Part shown: positions 7,555-17,007 of the stretch, piece by piece
Position numbering within the stretch: the first letter of the stretch is position 1
How the letters are laid out: each line of letters opens with the position of its first letter
From: Sphingopyxis sp. RIFCSPHIGHO2_12_FULL_65_19
GTDB taxonomy: Bacteria; Pseudomonadota; Alphaproteobacteria; Sphingomonadales; Sphingomonadaceae
Length of the DNA: 43,597 bases
Assembly (NCBI RefSeq): GCF_001830555.1
Contig: NZ_MIAM01000002.1
Coordinates: 1-43,597 of the forward strand
Direction of reading: 5' to 3'
Translations under genes and position numbers: made by a program
Notes under the pieces: generated by a model
The model's input: only the letters and a program-made list of their open reading frames with translations
What the model was told of the DNA's origin: nothing
Databases searched by the model: none

Positions 7555-9848
7555 TCAGAAACGCCCGGTCAGTTGCACCGCAATCGTCCGCGGCCGGTCG
7601 ACGATGCCGTTATAGGCATTGCCCGCATTGCGTGTGATCGTCGTCGCCAGCGGCATCGAACTTGCGGTTTGCAGGATGCGCTGGTTCGTCAAGTTGCGGC
7701 CGATCAGTGCCACTTCCCAGCGATCGTCGACCTCAGCCAGCGCCAGTCGCGCGCCGAGCTTCACATAGCCGTCCTGGTGCGTACGCGGATCAAGGTTCGC
7801 CGCCGCAATATAGGACGAGGAAAAGTCCGCATTGACGTTGAACGCGACCTTCACCCCGGCGGTCACCGGCGTCGTATAGTCGACGTTGAGATTCCCCGAC
7901 CATTTGGGGCTGAGCGCATTGCGCTTGCCCGAATAATCACAAAAGCCGTTCGCGCCAGGCACTTGCAGATAATAGCATTGGCCGTCCGTGAAGTTGGTGA
8001 ATTTGAAGTCGAGATAGGCGATTGCGCCGCTGACCGTCAGCCCGTCCGCAAGTGCGGCGCGGAAATCGGCCTCGACCCCCTGGGTGCGCGCCTCGGCGGC
8101 GTTGCGAACGTTAAAATTCAGCGTGCCGTCAAAGATGTTGACCTGAAGATCCTGGTAATCGGTGCGGTAGAGCGAGAGGTTGAGCGCAACGTTCCGCCCC
8201 TTGTATTTCAGCCCTGCCTCGAAATTGTCGGCGCTTTCGTCCTCAAATTCAAAGGCGCCGGGTTTGGCTACGGTGGTTGAGGTGGGCAGCGAGTTGGAGC
8301 GAATGTCGAAGCCGCCCGCCTTTGTCCCCTTGGCATAAGAGGCATAGAGCATCAGATCGTCGGTCACGTCATACTGGACGTTGACCATCGGGTTGAAGCT
8401 GTCCTCGCTGATCTTGCCCGAAATGCTGTGCGATTCGATGTTGAGCGCGCGGAACACCGCCGCGACGACCGCCGCCGGAGCGGTGCTGAGCGGCCCCTGC
8501 ACCACAGCGAGCGTCCGGCTGCCGCTCTTTTTCTCATGGTTAAAACGCGCGCCCGCGGTTATACGCAGCCGGTCGGTGACCGAAAATTCGCCCTGCGCAA
8601 ATCCCGAGATTAGGTCGGATTTCTGCGCATAATCGCGGTCGTTGCGCGTGTCGCCGAGCGCGTTGAACGGCGCGCCAAGCGCGAGGAAGGTTGGATTGAA
8701 CAATCCTGCACGTCAAGCTTCGCATGCTGGTAATAGACGCCCGCGATATAGTTGAATGTCTCGCCCCCCGGCGAAGCCAGGCGGAGTTCTTGCGAAAACT
8801 GGCGGTAATCCTCGCGCAAATTGGTGCCGTCGAGGAAACTGATGCCCGAAAAATCGACATCGACGATCTCGCGCGTCTTGTAATCGAGCAGCGAACTGAC
8901 CGACGTCAGCGTGTGATCACCCAGTTCAAGATCGGCGTTAAGCGTTGCGCCGAACACCTTGTTTCTGCTTTCATATCCATTATCCTCGCGGACATAATCG
9001 GGGTCGGTGCTGACAAAAAATGGGCCCTGGAAGACCGTGTTATAATTGCCGACGGCACCGAACACGTCGCGTGGCTGCCCCTTCATTTCAAAATCGGCAT
9101 ATTCCAGTTTCAACTCGGCCGCGAAGGGGCCGCCCCTGTCGAACTCCAGCTTGCCGCGGAAATAATATTCGTCGACGTTGGGTTCGTCGCGGTCGAGCTT
9201 CTGGTTATAGAAATAACCGTCCATCGAGCGGTGATAACCGACCACCCGCGCCTCGACCCCGTCGCTTAAGGGCCCCGACACGACGCCGGTCAGCTGGAAT
9301 TCCTTATGGTTGAATTCATAGAGGCCGCTGACCGACCCTTCAAACTCGTCGGTCGGGCTGCGGGTCGTGATGTTGACTGCACCCGCAATCGCATTTTTGC
9401 CAAACAGCGTGGGCTGCGGCCCGCGCAGCACTTCGACGCGCTCCATGTCGATCAGCGGCAGGCGAGAAAGCTGGTCGCGGCCGTAATAAACGCCGTCGAC
9501 GAACATCGCGACGGATTGCTCGAAACCCTTGTTGTCGCCCGACGCGATGCCGCGGATCGCTATGCGGTTGGCAATCGCGGTCTGGGTGATTTTCAAGTTC
9601 GGGACCGACGACGAAATCTGTTCGAGGTTGGTCTGACCGTAACTTTCGACCTGCTTGCCACTGACGGCCGAGATCGAGATCGGTACGTCCGAGAGGCCTT
9701 CGGCGCGCTTTTGCGCGGTGACGATAATTTCCTCCAGCCCGCCCTGATCGTCCGTCGATTCGGGTGCAGCCGGCGCGTTTTGCGCAAGGGCGGCGGCAGG
9801 CGCGGCAAGCGCCGATGCAGCGAGCAGCGCAACGAAAGGCTTCTTCAT
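7555..9848 (-). pseudogene. TonB-dependent receptor broken by one frameshift
   Basis: Outer-membrane receptor of about 765 residues in two frames. The first frame runs from ATG 9848 (GGGAGAG upstream) through a signal peptide (MKKPFVALLAAS), a TonB box (EEIIVTAQKR), the plug (MFVDGVYYGRDQL, VEVLRGPQ) and half of the barrel to KLDVQDC near 8705. There it runs out of register. The rest continues in another frame as FNPTFLALGAPFNALG to a proper C-terminal strand ending LTGRF at 7558. A single missing base near 8698-8703 (at a TTGTT run) explains it. It may be a real pseudogene or a sequencing error; both halves are otherwise intact. The type is the IIVTAQKR class common beside aromatic, terpenoid or steroid genes in sphingomonads, so it may import the substrate of the divergent operon (inference). 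Confidence 0.85.
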
Positions 9849-9964
9849 AATGTCTCTCCCTCCCACCATCGTCGGGTTGGCCCCGCGATGTTTTTCTGGC
9901 CTTGCGACTCTTATCGTCTTTAAGTATCGTTATGCAAGTCAGATAATTTGAGAGAGGATGAAGC
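9849..9964. promoter_or_regulatory. Divergent promoter region, TBDR / oxygenase operon
   Basis: The 116 bases between the two start codons are AT-richer than their surroundings and must hold both promoters. A direct repeat TATCGT occurs at 9912-9917 and 9925-9930, 13 bases apart, which would put both copies on nearly the same face of the helix. It is a candidate site for the tandem HxlR regulator, on position alone. No clear -35/-10 pair is seen. Confidence 0.3.
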
Positions 9965-10933
9965 GTGCCAAAACACGGCCTTCCATCGGCGTTGATGCGC
10001 AATCTGCGACTGCCCGCAATTGCCGCGCCGATGTTCCTTGTCTCGGGCCCCGACATGGTGATCGCCGCATCGCGCGCTGGTGTGATCGGCAGCTTCCCTG
10101 CCCCCAATGCGCGCACGTCGGCCGATCTTGAAGACTGGGTCAGCCGCATCGACGCGGCGCTGTCCAATGACCCCGATGCCGCCGCCTGGGCGGTCAATCT
10201 GGTTGTGCATCCGTCGAACAGCCGCCTGCCCGAAGACCTAGCCTGCGTCGTGCGCCACCGGGTGCCGCTCGTCATCACCGCACTCGGTAGCCCCGCGCGC
10301 GTGGTCGAGGATATCCACAGCTATGGCGGTCTGGTCTTTGCCGACGTCAACTCGGTCGGCTTCGCGCGCAAGGCGGCTGCGGCGGGAGTCGATGGGCTCG
10401 TGCTCGTCGCAGCGGGCGCGGGTGGGCACACCGGCGCGACCGCGGGCTTCGCGTTCGTCGAGGAAGTGCGGCGGTTCTGGGACGGGCCGCTGGTGCTCGG
10501 CGGCGCGATCTCGACGGGCCATGCGGTGCGCGCGGCGGAGATATTGGGCGCCGACCTCGCCTATCTCGGCACCTCGCTGATCGCGTGCGCCGAAAGCATG
10601 GCAGTGCAGCCTTACAAGGACATGGTCGTTGCCGCGGGCGCCGAGGATATCGTGCCTTCAAAGGGCATCACGGGCGTCACCGCCAACTGGCTGAAACCCA
10701 GCCTGATCGCCGCCGGATATGACCCGGCGAACATGCCAGAGGACAAACGCCCGAACTTCGCGGACGCACAGGACGATGCCAAGGCGTGGAAAAATGTCTG
10801 GTCCGCCGGACAGGGCGTCGGCGCGGTCCGCGCGGTCGAACCCGTCGCGACCATCGTCGACCGCCTTGTGAAAGAATATGATGTCGCCGCCGCAAGGCCG
10901 CGCTTTGCTGCTGCCGAAGGAGCCCTCGCATGA
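9965..10933 (+). CDS. Nitronate monooxygenase-like FMN protein
   Basis: FMN-dependent TIM-barrel protein of the nitronate monooxygenase (2-nitropropane dioxygenase) family, 322 residues. Family marks are the N-terminal LPAIAAPMFLVS, the glycine-rich AAGAGGHTGA (phosphate binding) and LGGAISTGHAVRAAEILGADLAYLGT. Family members also act as enoyl reductases or oxidases of other carbon acids, so nitronate need not be the substrate. The start is GTG at 9965, after AGAGGATGAAGC; a nearby ATG is out of frame. Its last four bases overlap the start of the oxygenase gene (ATGA), so the two are translationally coupled. It is the first gene of a five-gene operon. Confidence 0.85.
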   Translation: MPKHGLPSALMRNLRLPAIAAPMFLVSGPDMVIAASRAGVIGSFPAPNARTSADLEDWVSRIDAALSNDPDAAAWAVNLVVHPSNSRLPEDLACVVRHRVPLVITALGSPARVVEDIHSYGGLVFADVNSVGFARKAAAAGVDGLVLVAAGAGGHTGATAGFAFVEEVRRFWDGPLVLGGAISTGHAVRAAEILGADLAYLGTSLIACAESMAVQPYKDMVVAAGAEDIVPSKGITGVTANWLKPSLIAAGYDPANMPEDKRPNFADAQDDAKAWKNVWSAGQGVGAVRAVEPVATIVDRLVKEYDVAAARPRFAAAEGALA

Positions 10934-12426
10934 CCGCCCAGCTTGTCGATACGATCAAAACGACGATCCAGCCGAACGACCATCCCTATATGAAAGACGC
11001 CTGGCGTCCGACTTATAACGAATGGAACGCGATCTTCGCCAATGGCGATGCCGAGGTGATCGGCAATATCCCTACCGATATCGACGGGGTTTATGTCCGG
11101 ACCGGCGAGAACCAGATCCACGAGCCGATCGGGCGCTATCACCCCTTCGACGGCGACGGCTTCATCCACGCCATCTCGTTCAAGGATGGCCGCGCAGGCT
11201 ATCGCAGCCGCTTCGTGCGGACCAAGGGCTTCGAGGCGGAGAAGGAAGCGGGGCGCTCGCTGTGGGCGGGACTGATGGAGCCCCCGCACAAATCGACCCG
11301 CCACGGCTGGGGCGCGCAGGAGTGGCTCAAGGATAGCAGCTCGACAGACGTCGCGATCCACGCGGGCAAGATCATCTCGACCTTCTACCAGTGCGGCGAG
11401 GCCTATCGCCTCGACCCGTTCACGCTTGAACAGTATGGCACCGAAAGCTGGGTCCCGCTCGACGGCATTTCGGCGCATTGCAAGGTCGATCTCGCGACCG
11501 GAGAATTGATGTTTTTCAATTACTCGAAGCACGCACCTTATATGCATTATGGCGTCGTCGGGCCGGACAACAGGCTGAAGCATTATATCCCGGTGCCGCT
11601 GCCCGGACCGCGCCTGCCGCACGACATGGCGTTCACCGAAAACTATACGATCCTCAACGACATGCCGCTCTATTGGAACGAGGAACTGCTCGAAAAGCGG
11701 CTGCATGTCGTTCAGTTTCACCCCGACCAGAAAACGCGCTTTGCGATCATGCCGCGGCACGGCCAGCCCGAAGACATCCGCTGGTTCGAGGCCGAGCCGA
11801 CCTACACGCTCCACTGGCTGAACGCATGGGAGGAAGGCGACGAGATCATTCTCGACGGCTATTATCAAGAAGAGCCGATGCCCAAATCCTATCCGAATGC
11901 GCCCGAGGGACTCGAACGGATGATGGCCTATCTCGATCAAGGGCTGCTAAAGCCGCGGCTCCACCGCTGGCGCTTTAATCTGAAAACGGGCGAAACGAAG
12001 GAAGAGCGGCTCGACGACCGCGACCTCGAATTCGGCATGTTCAACCACCGCTATGCGGGAAAGCCCTATCGCTATGCCTATAGCGCGATCCCCGAGCCGG
12101 GCTGGTTCCTGTTCCGCGGGTTGGTCAAACATGACCTCAATGCGCGGACGAGCGAGGAATATGAGTTCGGCCCCGGCCGGTTCGGCAGCGAGGCACCGTT
12201 CGCGCCGCGGATCAACGCGAAGGACGAGGATGACGGCTATCTCGTCTCCTTCATCGCCGACCTCGAAACCGACAAATCCGAATGCGTGCTGATCGACGCC
12301 AAGAATATCGCGGCAGGCCCAGTGTGCCGGATCATCCTGCCCGAACGCATCTGTTCGGGAACGCATAGCGTCTGGGCGAGCGGCGACGATATCGGCATGG
12401 GCGAAAACAGCGTGCTGGCGGCCTGA
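10930..12426 (+). CDS. Carotenoid/lignostilbene cleavage oxygenase
   Basis: Non-haem iron(II) dioxygenase of the carotenoid cleavage family, 498 residues, which splits a C=C bond into two carbonyl products. The four iron-binding histidines are in place in their usual contexts: His183 (SAHCK), His231 (LPHDM), His295 (TLHWLNA) and His479 (SGTHSVW). The seven-bladed propeller length is normal. There is no signal peptide, so it acts in the cytoplasm. Bacterial members cleave stilbenes, isoeugenol-type phenylpropenes or apocarotenoids; the sequence alone does not decide. Being followed at once by a CoA ligase and thiolases suggests that a cleavage product is carried on as a CoA ester (inference). 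Confidence 0.92.
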   Translation: MTAQLVDTIKTTIQPNDHPYMKDAWRPTYNEWNAIFANGDAEVIGNIPTDIDGVYVRTGENQIHEPIGRYHPFDGDGFIHAISFKDGRAGYRSRFVRTKGFEAEKEAGRSLWAGLMEPPHKSTRHGWGAQEWLKDSSSTDVAIHAGKIISTFYQCGEAYRLDPFTLEQYGTESWVPLDGISAHCKVDLATGELMFFNYSKHAPYMHYGVVGPDNRLKHYIPVPLPGPRLPHDMAFTENYTILNDMPLYWNEELLEKRLHVVQFHPDQKTRFAIMPRHGQPEDIRWFEAEPTYTLHWLNAWEEGDEIILDGYYQEEPMPKSYPNAPEGLERMMAYLDQGLLKPRLHRWRFNLKTGETKEERLDDRDLEFGMFNHRYAGKPYRYAYSAIPEPGWFLFRGLVKHDLNARTSEEYEFGPGRFGSEAPFAPRINAKDEDDGYLVSFIADLETDKSECVLIDAKNIAAGPVCRIILPERICSGTHSVWASGDDIGMGENSVLAA

Positions 12427-12427
12427 G

Positions 12428-14119
12428 ATGATCGTCGCGGGAGAGGAAAAAAGGCGGCAATATCGGGAGAGCGGATGGTGGGGCGACCAAACCTTCGCCG
12501 ACCTGTTCGCGGCCAATGCGGCGGCGCACCCTGATCGGCTGGCGCTCGTCGACGCGCCGAACCGCAGCGATTTCGCGTTCGGTGAACCGCAGCGGCTGAC
12601 CTACGCCAAATTGGTGGGCGAGATCGACCGGCTCGCGGGTGCGCTCGTCAAGGCGGGGATCGGCAAGGACGACGTGCTGCTGGTCCAGCTTCCCAACATC
12701 AGCGAGTTCGTTGCGCTCTATTTCGCGGCGGCCAAGATCGGCGCGATCGTCAGCCCCGCGGCGGTGCAATATCGCAGCCATGAACTGAAAGGCATGATCC
12801 GCGTCGTTGAGCCCAAAGCCTTTGTCTGCGCCACGCAGGTCAAGGGCTGCGACCATGTCGGCGTTGCAGCACCGTTGCTGGACGGCATCGCACTGATGAC
12901 CTTTGGCCCCGATGCGCCTGAGAGTGCTCTCGACCTGTCGACTGCGGCGGGCGACCCGCAAGCCCTCGCCGCGCATGTCGCGGCAAACCCGGTCGACGCC
13001 GACGATATCTTCACCATCTGCTGGACCTCGGGCACCACCGGCGTGCCCAAGGGCGTGCCGCGCAGCCACAACCACTGGATCGCGGTTGCCGCCGCGGGTT
13101 ATGAAGCGATGAAGGTTGGACCGGGCGACGTGCTGCTCAACCCCTTCCCGCTCATCAACATGGCGAGCATCGGCGGTATCACCATGTGCTGGCTGACCAG
13201 CGCGGGGACGATGGTGCTGCACCACCCCTTCGATCCGGGCATCTATCTCAAACAGGTCGCGGCCGAGCGGCCGAGCCTGACCATCGCGCCGCCCGCGGTG
13301 CTCAACATGCTGCTCCAGAACGAGGCTTTGCTCGCCTCTGTCGATGTCTCCAGCCTGCGCGTGATCGCCTCGGGCTCGGCGCCGCTCGCGCCCGCGATGG
13401 TGCGCGGCTTTCAGGAAAAGCTCGGCATCATCATCGTCAATGTTTTCGGGTCGAACGAGGGCATGAGCTTCATCACCGGCGAAGGCGACATGCCCGACCC
13501 CGACAAGCGCGCCAGCCTGTTCCCTCGGCGCGGTATGTATCCGCTTCCCTATGGCGAGGGCCGTGCGCCCAATATCGAAAGCCGCCTCGTCTCCCCCGAT
13601 GGCGGTGACCCCATTGAGCACGATGGCGTCGCGGGCGAGCTCCAGATCCGCGGACCAACCGTGTTTGAGGGCTATCACAACGCGCCCGATCGCACCGCCG
13701 AAGCCTTTACCGACGACGGCTGGTTTCGCACCGGCGACCTGTTCGAGATCGCCGATGGCGGCGACTTCTATCGCTTTGTCGGGCGCTGCAAGGACCTGAT
13801 CATCCGCGGCGGGGTGAATATTTCCCCGGAGGAGATTGACCAACTGCTCGGCGGACATCCGCTGCTCGCCGAAGCCTGCGTCTTCTCGCTACCCGACCCC
13901 ACGATGGGCGAGCGGATCGGCCTCGCCTATGTCCCGCGCGGCGCCGACGATGTCAGCCTGTTCGACGTGACCGACTATCTCCGCGAAAAAGATCTCGCGG
14001 TGTTCAAGCTGCCCGAACGCCTGTTCCGCTTCGACGCCTTGCCGCGCAACGTCACGAACAAGGTGATGCGCAGCGAAGTGCGCGAACAGGCGCTCGCCAC
14101 TCTCGAAAAGGAAGCCTGA
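12428..14119 (+). CDS. AMP-forming acyl-CoA/aryl-CoA synthetase
   Basis: Activates a carboxylic acid to its CoA thioester with ATP. The protein has 563 residues and is a member of the adenylate-forming (ANL) superfamily. The P-loop-like motif WTSGTTGVPKG (about 197-207) is intact, followed by VFGSNEGMS, the adenylate motif DDGWFRTGDLF, the hinge GRCKDLIIRGG and a C-terminal catalytic lysine region (PRNVTNKVMR). Substrate type cannot be fixed; nearest groups include long-chain, cyclohexanecarboxylate and cinnamate-type ligases. It begins one base after the oxygenase stop and is followed one base later by the first thiolase, so it is firmly part of the same operon. Confidence 0.9.
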   Translation: MIVAGEEKRRQYRESGWWGDQTFADLFAANAAAHPDRLALVDAPNRSDFAFGEPQRLTYAKLVGEIDRLAGALVKAGIGKDDVLLVQLPNISEFVALYFAAAKIGAIVSPAAVQYRSHELKGMIRVVEPKAFVCATQVKGCDHVGVAAPLLDGIALMTFGPDAPESALDLSTAAGDPQALAAHVAANPVDADDIFTICWTSGTTGVPKGVPRSHNHWIAVAAAGYEAMKVGPGDVLLNPFPLINMASIGGITMCWLTSAGTMVLHHPFDPGIYLKQVAAERPSLTIAPPAVLNMLLQNEALLASVDVSSLRVIASGSAPLAPAMVRGFQEKLGIIIVNVFGSNEGMSFITGEGDMPDPDKRASLFPRRGMYPLPYGEGRAPNIESRLVSPDGGDPIEHDGVAGELQIRGPTVFEGYHNAPDRTAEAFTDDGWFRTGDLFEIADGGDFYRFVGRCKDLIIRGGVNISPEEIDQLLGGHPLLAEACVFSLPDPTMGERIGLAYVPRGADDVSLFDVTDYLREKDLAVFKLPERLFRFDALPRNVTNKVMRSEVREQALATLEKEA

Positions 14120-14120
14120 C

Positions 14121-15350
14121 ATGGCGAAAGATGTCTTCATCCTCGGCGGCGCGCAGAGCGATTTCGCGCGCAACATGGAACGCGAGGGCGGCGGGCTGTT
14201 CGAGCTGTTTCGCGACGTTGCCGAAGCGGCGTTCGCCGCGACGGGGATCGAACCCGGGGAGGTCGAAACCGCGCACGTCGGCAATTTCGTCGGCGAATTG
14301 TTCGCGGGGCAAGGCCAACTCGGCGGCTTTTTCGGCCATGTCCACCCCGACCTCGCAGGCATCCCTGCGTCGCGGCATGAGGCCGCCTGCGCATCGGGCA
14401 GCATCGCGATCCTCGCCGCCGCGGCCGAGATCGAGGCCGAGCGCTACGGCCTCGCACTGGTGCTCGGCATCGAGCTGATGCGCAACGTCCCGGGCCAGCG
14501 TGCGGCCGAATATCTCGGAGCCGCCGCATGGGCGGGGCGTGAGGCGCAGGAAGCCCGCTACCTCTGGCCGTATATGTTCGCGCGCGTCGCCGAAGAATAT
14601 GAGGAACGCTTCGGGCTCGACCGCGCGCATCTGCGCGGCATTTCGGCGAATAATTTCGCCAATGCGAAGCGCAATCCCAATTCGCAGACGCGCGGCTGGG
14701 CGGTGACCGACGACCATCTGGGCGAGAATGACGAGGTCAATCCGTTGATCGAGGGGAGCCTGCGCAAATCGGATTGCGGACAGGTTACTGATGGCGCCGC
14801 TGCGGTGTTTCTCGCGTCGCGCGAAGTTGCCGAACGTTACGCGCAGCGTCGGGGGATTTCGATTGACAGCATCCCGCGGATCAAGGGGTGGGGCCATGCC
14901 ACCGCACCCCTCCTATATTCGACCAAGGTTGCCGACAGCCGCGGCCAAGATTTTGTTTTTCCAAGCGTTCGCAAAGCGATGATGGACGCGCTGCGCCGCG
15001 CCGAAATGCCCGATATTTACGCGTGTGACGGCGTCGAGGTGCATGATTGCTTCTCGATCACCGAATATATGGCGATCGACCATTTCGGGATCACCAAGCC
15101 CGGCGAAAGCTGGCGCGCGGTCGAGGACGGGACGATTGCCCTGGGCGGCAGGCTGCCCGTCAATCCGTCGGGCGGCCTGATCGGGCTGGGGCACCCCGTA
15201 GGTGCCACCGGGGTGCGGATGCTGCTCGACGGCTGGCGGCAGGTCACCGGAAATGCAGGCGATTATCAGGTCGAAGGCGCGCGCAACTTCGCAACCTTCA
15301 ATGTGGGCGGCAGCGCGACGACGGCGGTCAGCTTCGTCGTCGGCACCTGA
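14121..15350 (+). CDS. SCP-x-type thiolase / acetyl-CoA acyltransferase
   Basis: Thiolase-fold enzyme of 409 residues in the lipid-transfer-protein (SCP-x) thiolase branch. The nucleophile is Cys90 in EAACASGS. The C-terminal HDCFSITE and GLGHPVGATG (His358) motifs are intact. Enzymes of this branch cleave or condense branched and cyclic acyl-CoAs, for example in steroid side-chain breakdown. There is no SCP2 domain fused to it and no DUF35/OB-fold partner gene beside it. It starts two bases after the ligase stop and is followed by a second thiolase one base after its own stop. Confidence 0.88.
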   Translation: MAKDVFILGGAQSDFARNMEREGGGLFELFRDVAEAAFAATGIEPGEVETAHVGNFVGELFAGQGQLGGFFGHVHPDLAGIPASRHEAACASGSIAILAAAAEIEAERYGLALVLGIELMRNVPGQRAAEYLGAAAWAGREAQEARYLWPYMFARVAEEYEERFGLDRAHLRGISANNFANAKRNPNSQTRGWAVTDDHLGENDEVNPLIEGSLRKSDCGQVTDGAAAVFLASREVAERYAQRRGISIDSIPRIKGWGHATAPLLYSTKVADSRGQDFVFPSVRKAMMDALRRAEMPDIYACDGVEVHDCFSITEYMAIDHFGITKPGESWRAVEDGTIALGGRLPVNPSGGLIGLGHPVGATGVRMLLDGWRQVTGNAGDYQVEGARNFATFNVGGSATTAVSFVVGT

Positions 15351-15351
15351 T

Positions 15352-16545
15352 TTGCCGCACCCCGTCTATCTATACGACGCCGTGCGCACGCCGCGCGGCA
15401 AGGCACGCCCCGACGGCGGCCTCGCGGCGCTGAGCCCGCAAGAATTGGTCCGACAGCAGGCGGCGGCCCTCGCTGCCCGCTGCGGCGATCTGGCGGCGAC
15501 GCCCGATGCCCTGCTCCTCGGCTGCGTTACGCAGAGCGGCACGCAGGGCGGGCATATTGCGCTGGTATCGAAGCTGCACGCTGCGCTCCCCGATGCGACC
15601 GCCGCGCACAGCATCAACAATTATTGCGCGTCGGGTCTCTCGGCGATCGGGCAAGCGGTCGCGAAGATCGCCAGCGGTGAGGCGACGCACATCTTGGCGG
15701 GCGGGGTCGAGTCGATGAGCAGCGCGCCGTTCCTCGACGACCGGGCGGGATTTTATACGAACGACGAATTGCCCCCGCGCGCACGCTTCATCCCGCCCGT
15801 TCTGGCCGCCGACCGCCTTGCCCATGCCGAAGGCATGACCCGCGCCGATCTCGATGCGGTCGCGCTCGCCTCGCAACAGAGGGCCGGCGCGACCGACACG
15901 GACCCCGCGCTCCAAAAGTCGCGCATCGCCACCGGCCCGTTGACCCGCGAGGAGTGCGTGCGGCCGCAAACGACCGCCGGAACGCTCGCCGCGGCGACGC
16001 CCGCTTTCGGGGAGTTGCAAACCCGATATGCCGACGCTCTTGGCGGCGCGACGTTCGAGCCGCTGCACAGCGTCGCCCATGCGCCGCCAATCTGTGACGG
16101 CGCGGGACTTGCACTGGTCGGCGGCAGCGGGCTTGGCCCCCCTCCCCGCGCGCGCGTGGTGGCCTATGCCGAGAGCGGCGGCGATCCCGCCGCATCGCTG
16201 ACCGCCGGCTTCGCCGCAATGGACAGGGTGCTGGCGCGCGCCGGGCTGACGCTTCGCGACATCGACCGGATCGAGTTCATGGAGGCTTTTGCCGTGACCA
16301 TCGCGAAATTCCTGGGCGACCGCGATGCCGATCCGGCGCGGGTCAACGTGTCGGGCGGCCATCTCGCCAAGGGGCATCCGATGGGCGCGAGCGGCGCGAT
16401 CCTGACCTCGACGCTGCTCGATGCGCTCGATGCGTGCAGTGGGCGCTATGGCCTGGTCGTGTTGACCGGCGCGATGGGGGTCGGCGCGGCGATGGTGGTC
16501 GAGCGGATGGAAGGCGCAACGCTTGTTGCGATTCCAATCGTGTGA
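15352..16545 (+). CDS. Divergent thiolase-family protein
   Basis: Thiolase-fold protein of 397 residues. The true start is the TTG at 15352, one base after the preceding TGA, because HPVYLYDAVRTPRGK is the normal thiolase N-terminus; a longer open frame from 15202 is only overlap with the upstream gene. The nucleophile Cys92 (NNYCASGLSA) and His342 (KGHPMGASG) are present. Two other usual catalytic elements differ: the NEAFA motif reads MEAFA, and the cysteine of the C-terminal CxGGGxG loop is replaced by Thr (about residue 372, LTGAMGVG). It may therefore be a specialised acyltransferase or lyase rather than a standard degradative thiolase. It is the last gene of the operon. Confidence 0.85.
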   Translation: MPHPVYLYDAVRTPRGKARPDGGLAALSPQELVRQQAAALAARCGDLAATPDALLLGCVTQSGTQGGHIALVSKLHAALPDATAAHSINNYCASGLSAIGQAVAKIASGEATHILAGGVESMSSAPFLDDRAGFYTNDELPPRARFIPPVLAADRLAHAEGMTRADLDAVALASQQRAGATDTDPALQKSRIATGPLTREECVRPQTTAGTLAAATPAFGELQTRYADALGGATFEPLHSVAHAPPICDGAGLALVGGSGLGPPPRARVVAYAESGGDPAASLTAGFAAMDRVLARAGLTLRDIDRIEFMEAFAVTIAKFLGDRDADPARVNVSGGHLAKGHPMGASGAILTSTLLDALDACSGRYGLVVLTGAMGVGAAMVVERMEGATLVAIPIV

Positions 16546-16555
16546 GTCCAAGTTT

Positions 16556-16730
16556 CCTCCCCATTGATGGGGGAGGCAGCGAGGCTTGCCAGCTTGCTGG
16601 CTTAGTCGCAGCGGTAGGGGTGCGCTCTCGGTCCGAAACCAGGGTGCAAGGACGCACCATCACTCCCATCCGACTCCGCCTAATCGCTTGGCGATAAGGC
16701 TGCGTATCCTTCCCCCATCAAGGGGGAAGG
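16556..16730. repeat. Intergenic MITE-like element with palindromic inverted ends
   Basis: The left end (16556-16576) is a hairpin CCTCCCC / GGGGAGG with ATTGATG in the loop. The right end (16708-16730) is a perfect 9-bp hairpin CCTTCCCCC / GGGGGAAGG with loop ATCAA. The left end and the reverse complement of the right end are nearly identical, so the 175-bp segment has terminal inverted repeats that are themselves palindromes. A further palindrome GCCAGCTTGCTGGC lies inside. It has no coding capacity. It probably also serves as a transcription boundary between the thiolase operon and the riboswitch. Confidence 0.5.
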
Positions 16731-16817
16731 TCGAGCCGTTCCCGACAAATCCCCATTGCACCAGCGCCGCATTCCGCTATGGGCGCCCGGTGCGGGGCTG
16801 TCCCCGCATATGATCGC

Positions 16818-17007
16818 GCCGGTGCCCGAAAGGGCTTAATAGGGAACGCGGTGGGTGCGCGCGAAAGCGCATCGCAACCGAGGCTGTCCCTGCAACTGTA
16901 AGCGGCGAGCGAGATGCACCGTTCGGGCCCAAGGCCCGAACAGCCACTGGGGCAACCTGGGAAGGCGTGCATCGAGCCTTGACCCGCGAGCCAGGAGACC
17001 TGCCGGC
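16818..17007 (+). promoter_or_regulatory. Cobalamin riboswitch
   Basis: Senses a cobalamin and represses the downstream uptake genes. The conserved blocks are in order: AATAGGGAAcgcGGTG (16838-16853), CCTGCAACTGTAAGCGG (16889-16905), GCCACTGG (16942-16949), GGGAAGGCG (16960-16968) and the B12 box AGCCAGGAGACCTGCC (16989-17004). GCCGG (16818-16822) can pair with CCGGC (17003-17007) as the closing stem P1. It precedes btuB and corrinoid uptake genes, exactly where this aptamer is expected. Confidence 0.93.

Noticed and set aside
15202-15351. Upstream extension of the second thiolase
   Set aside because: The first 50 codons lie within the preceding thiolase in another frame and do not resemble a thiolase N-terminus; TTG 15352 fits exactly.
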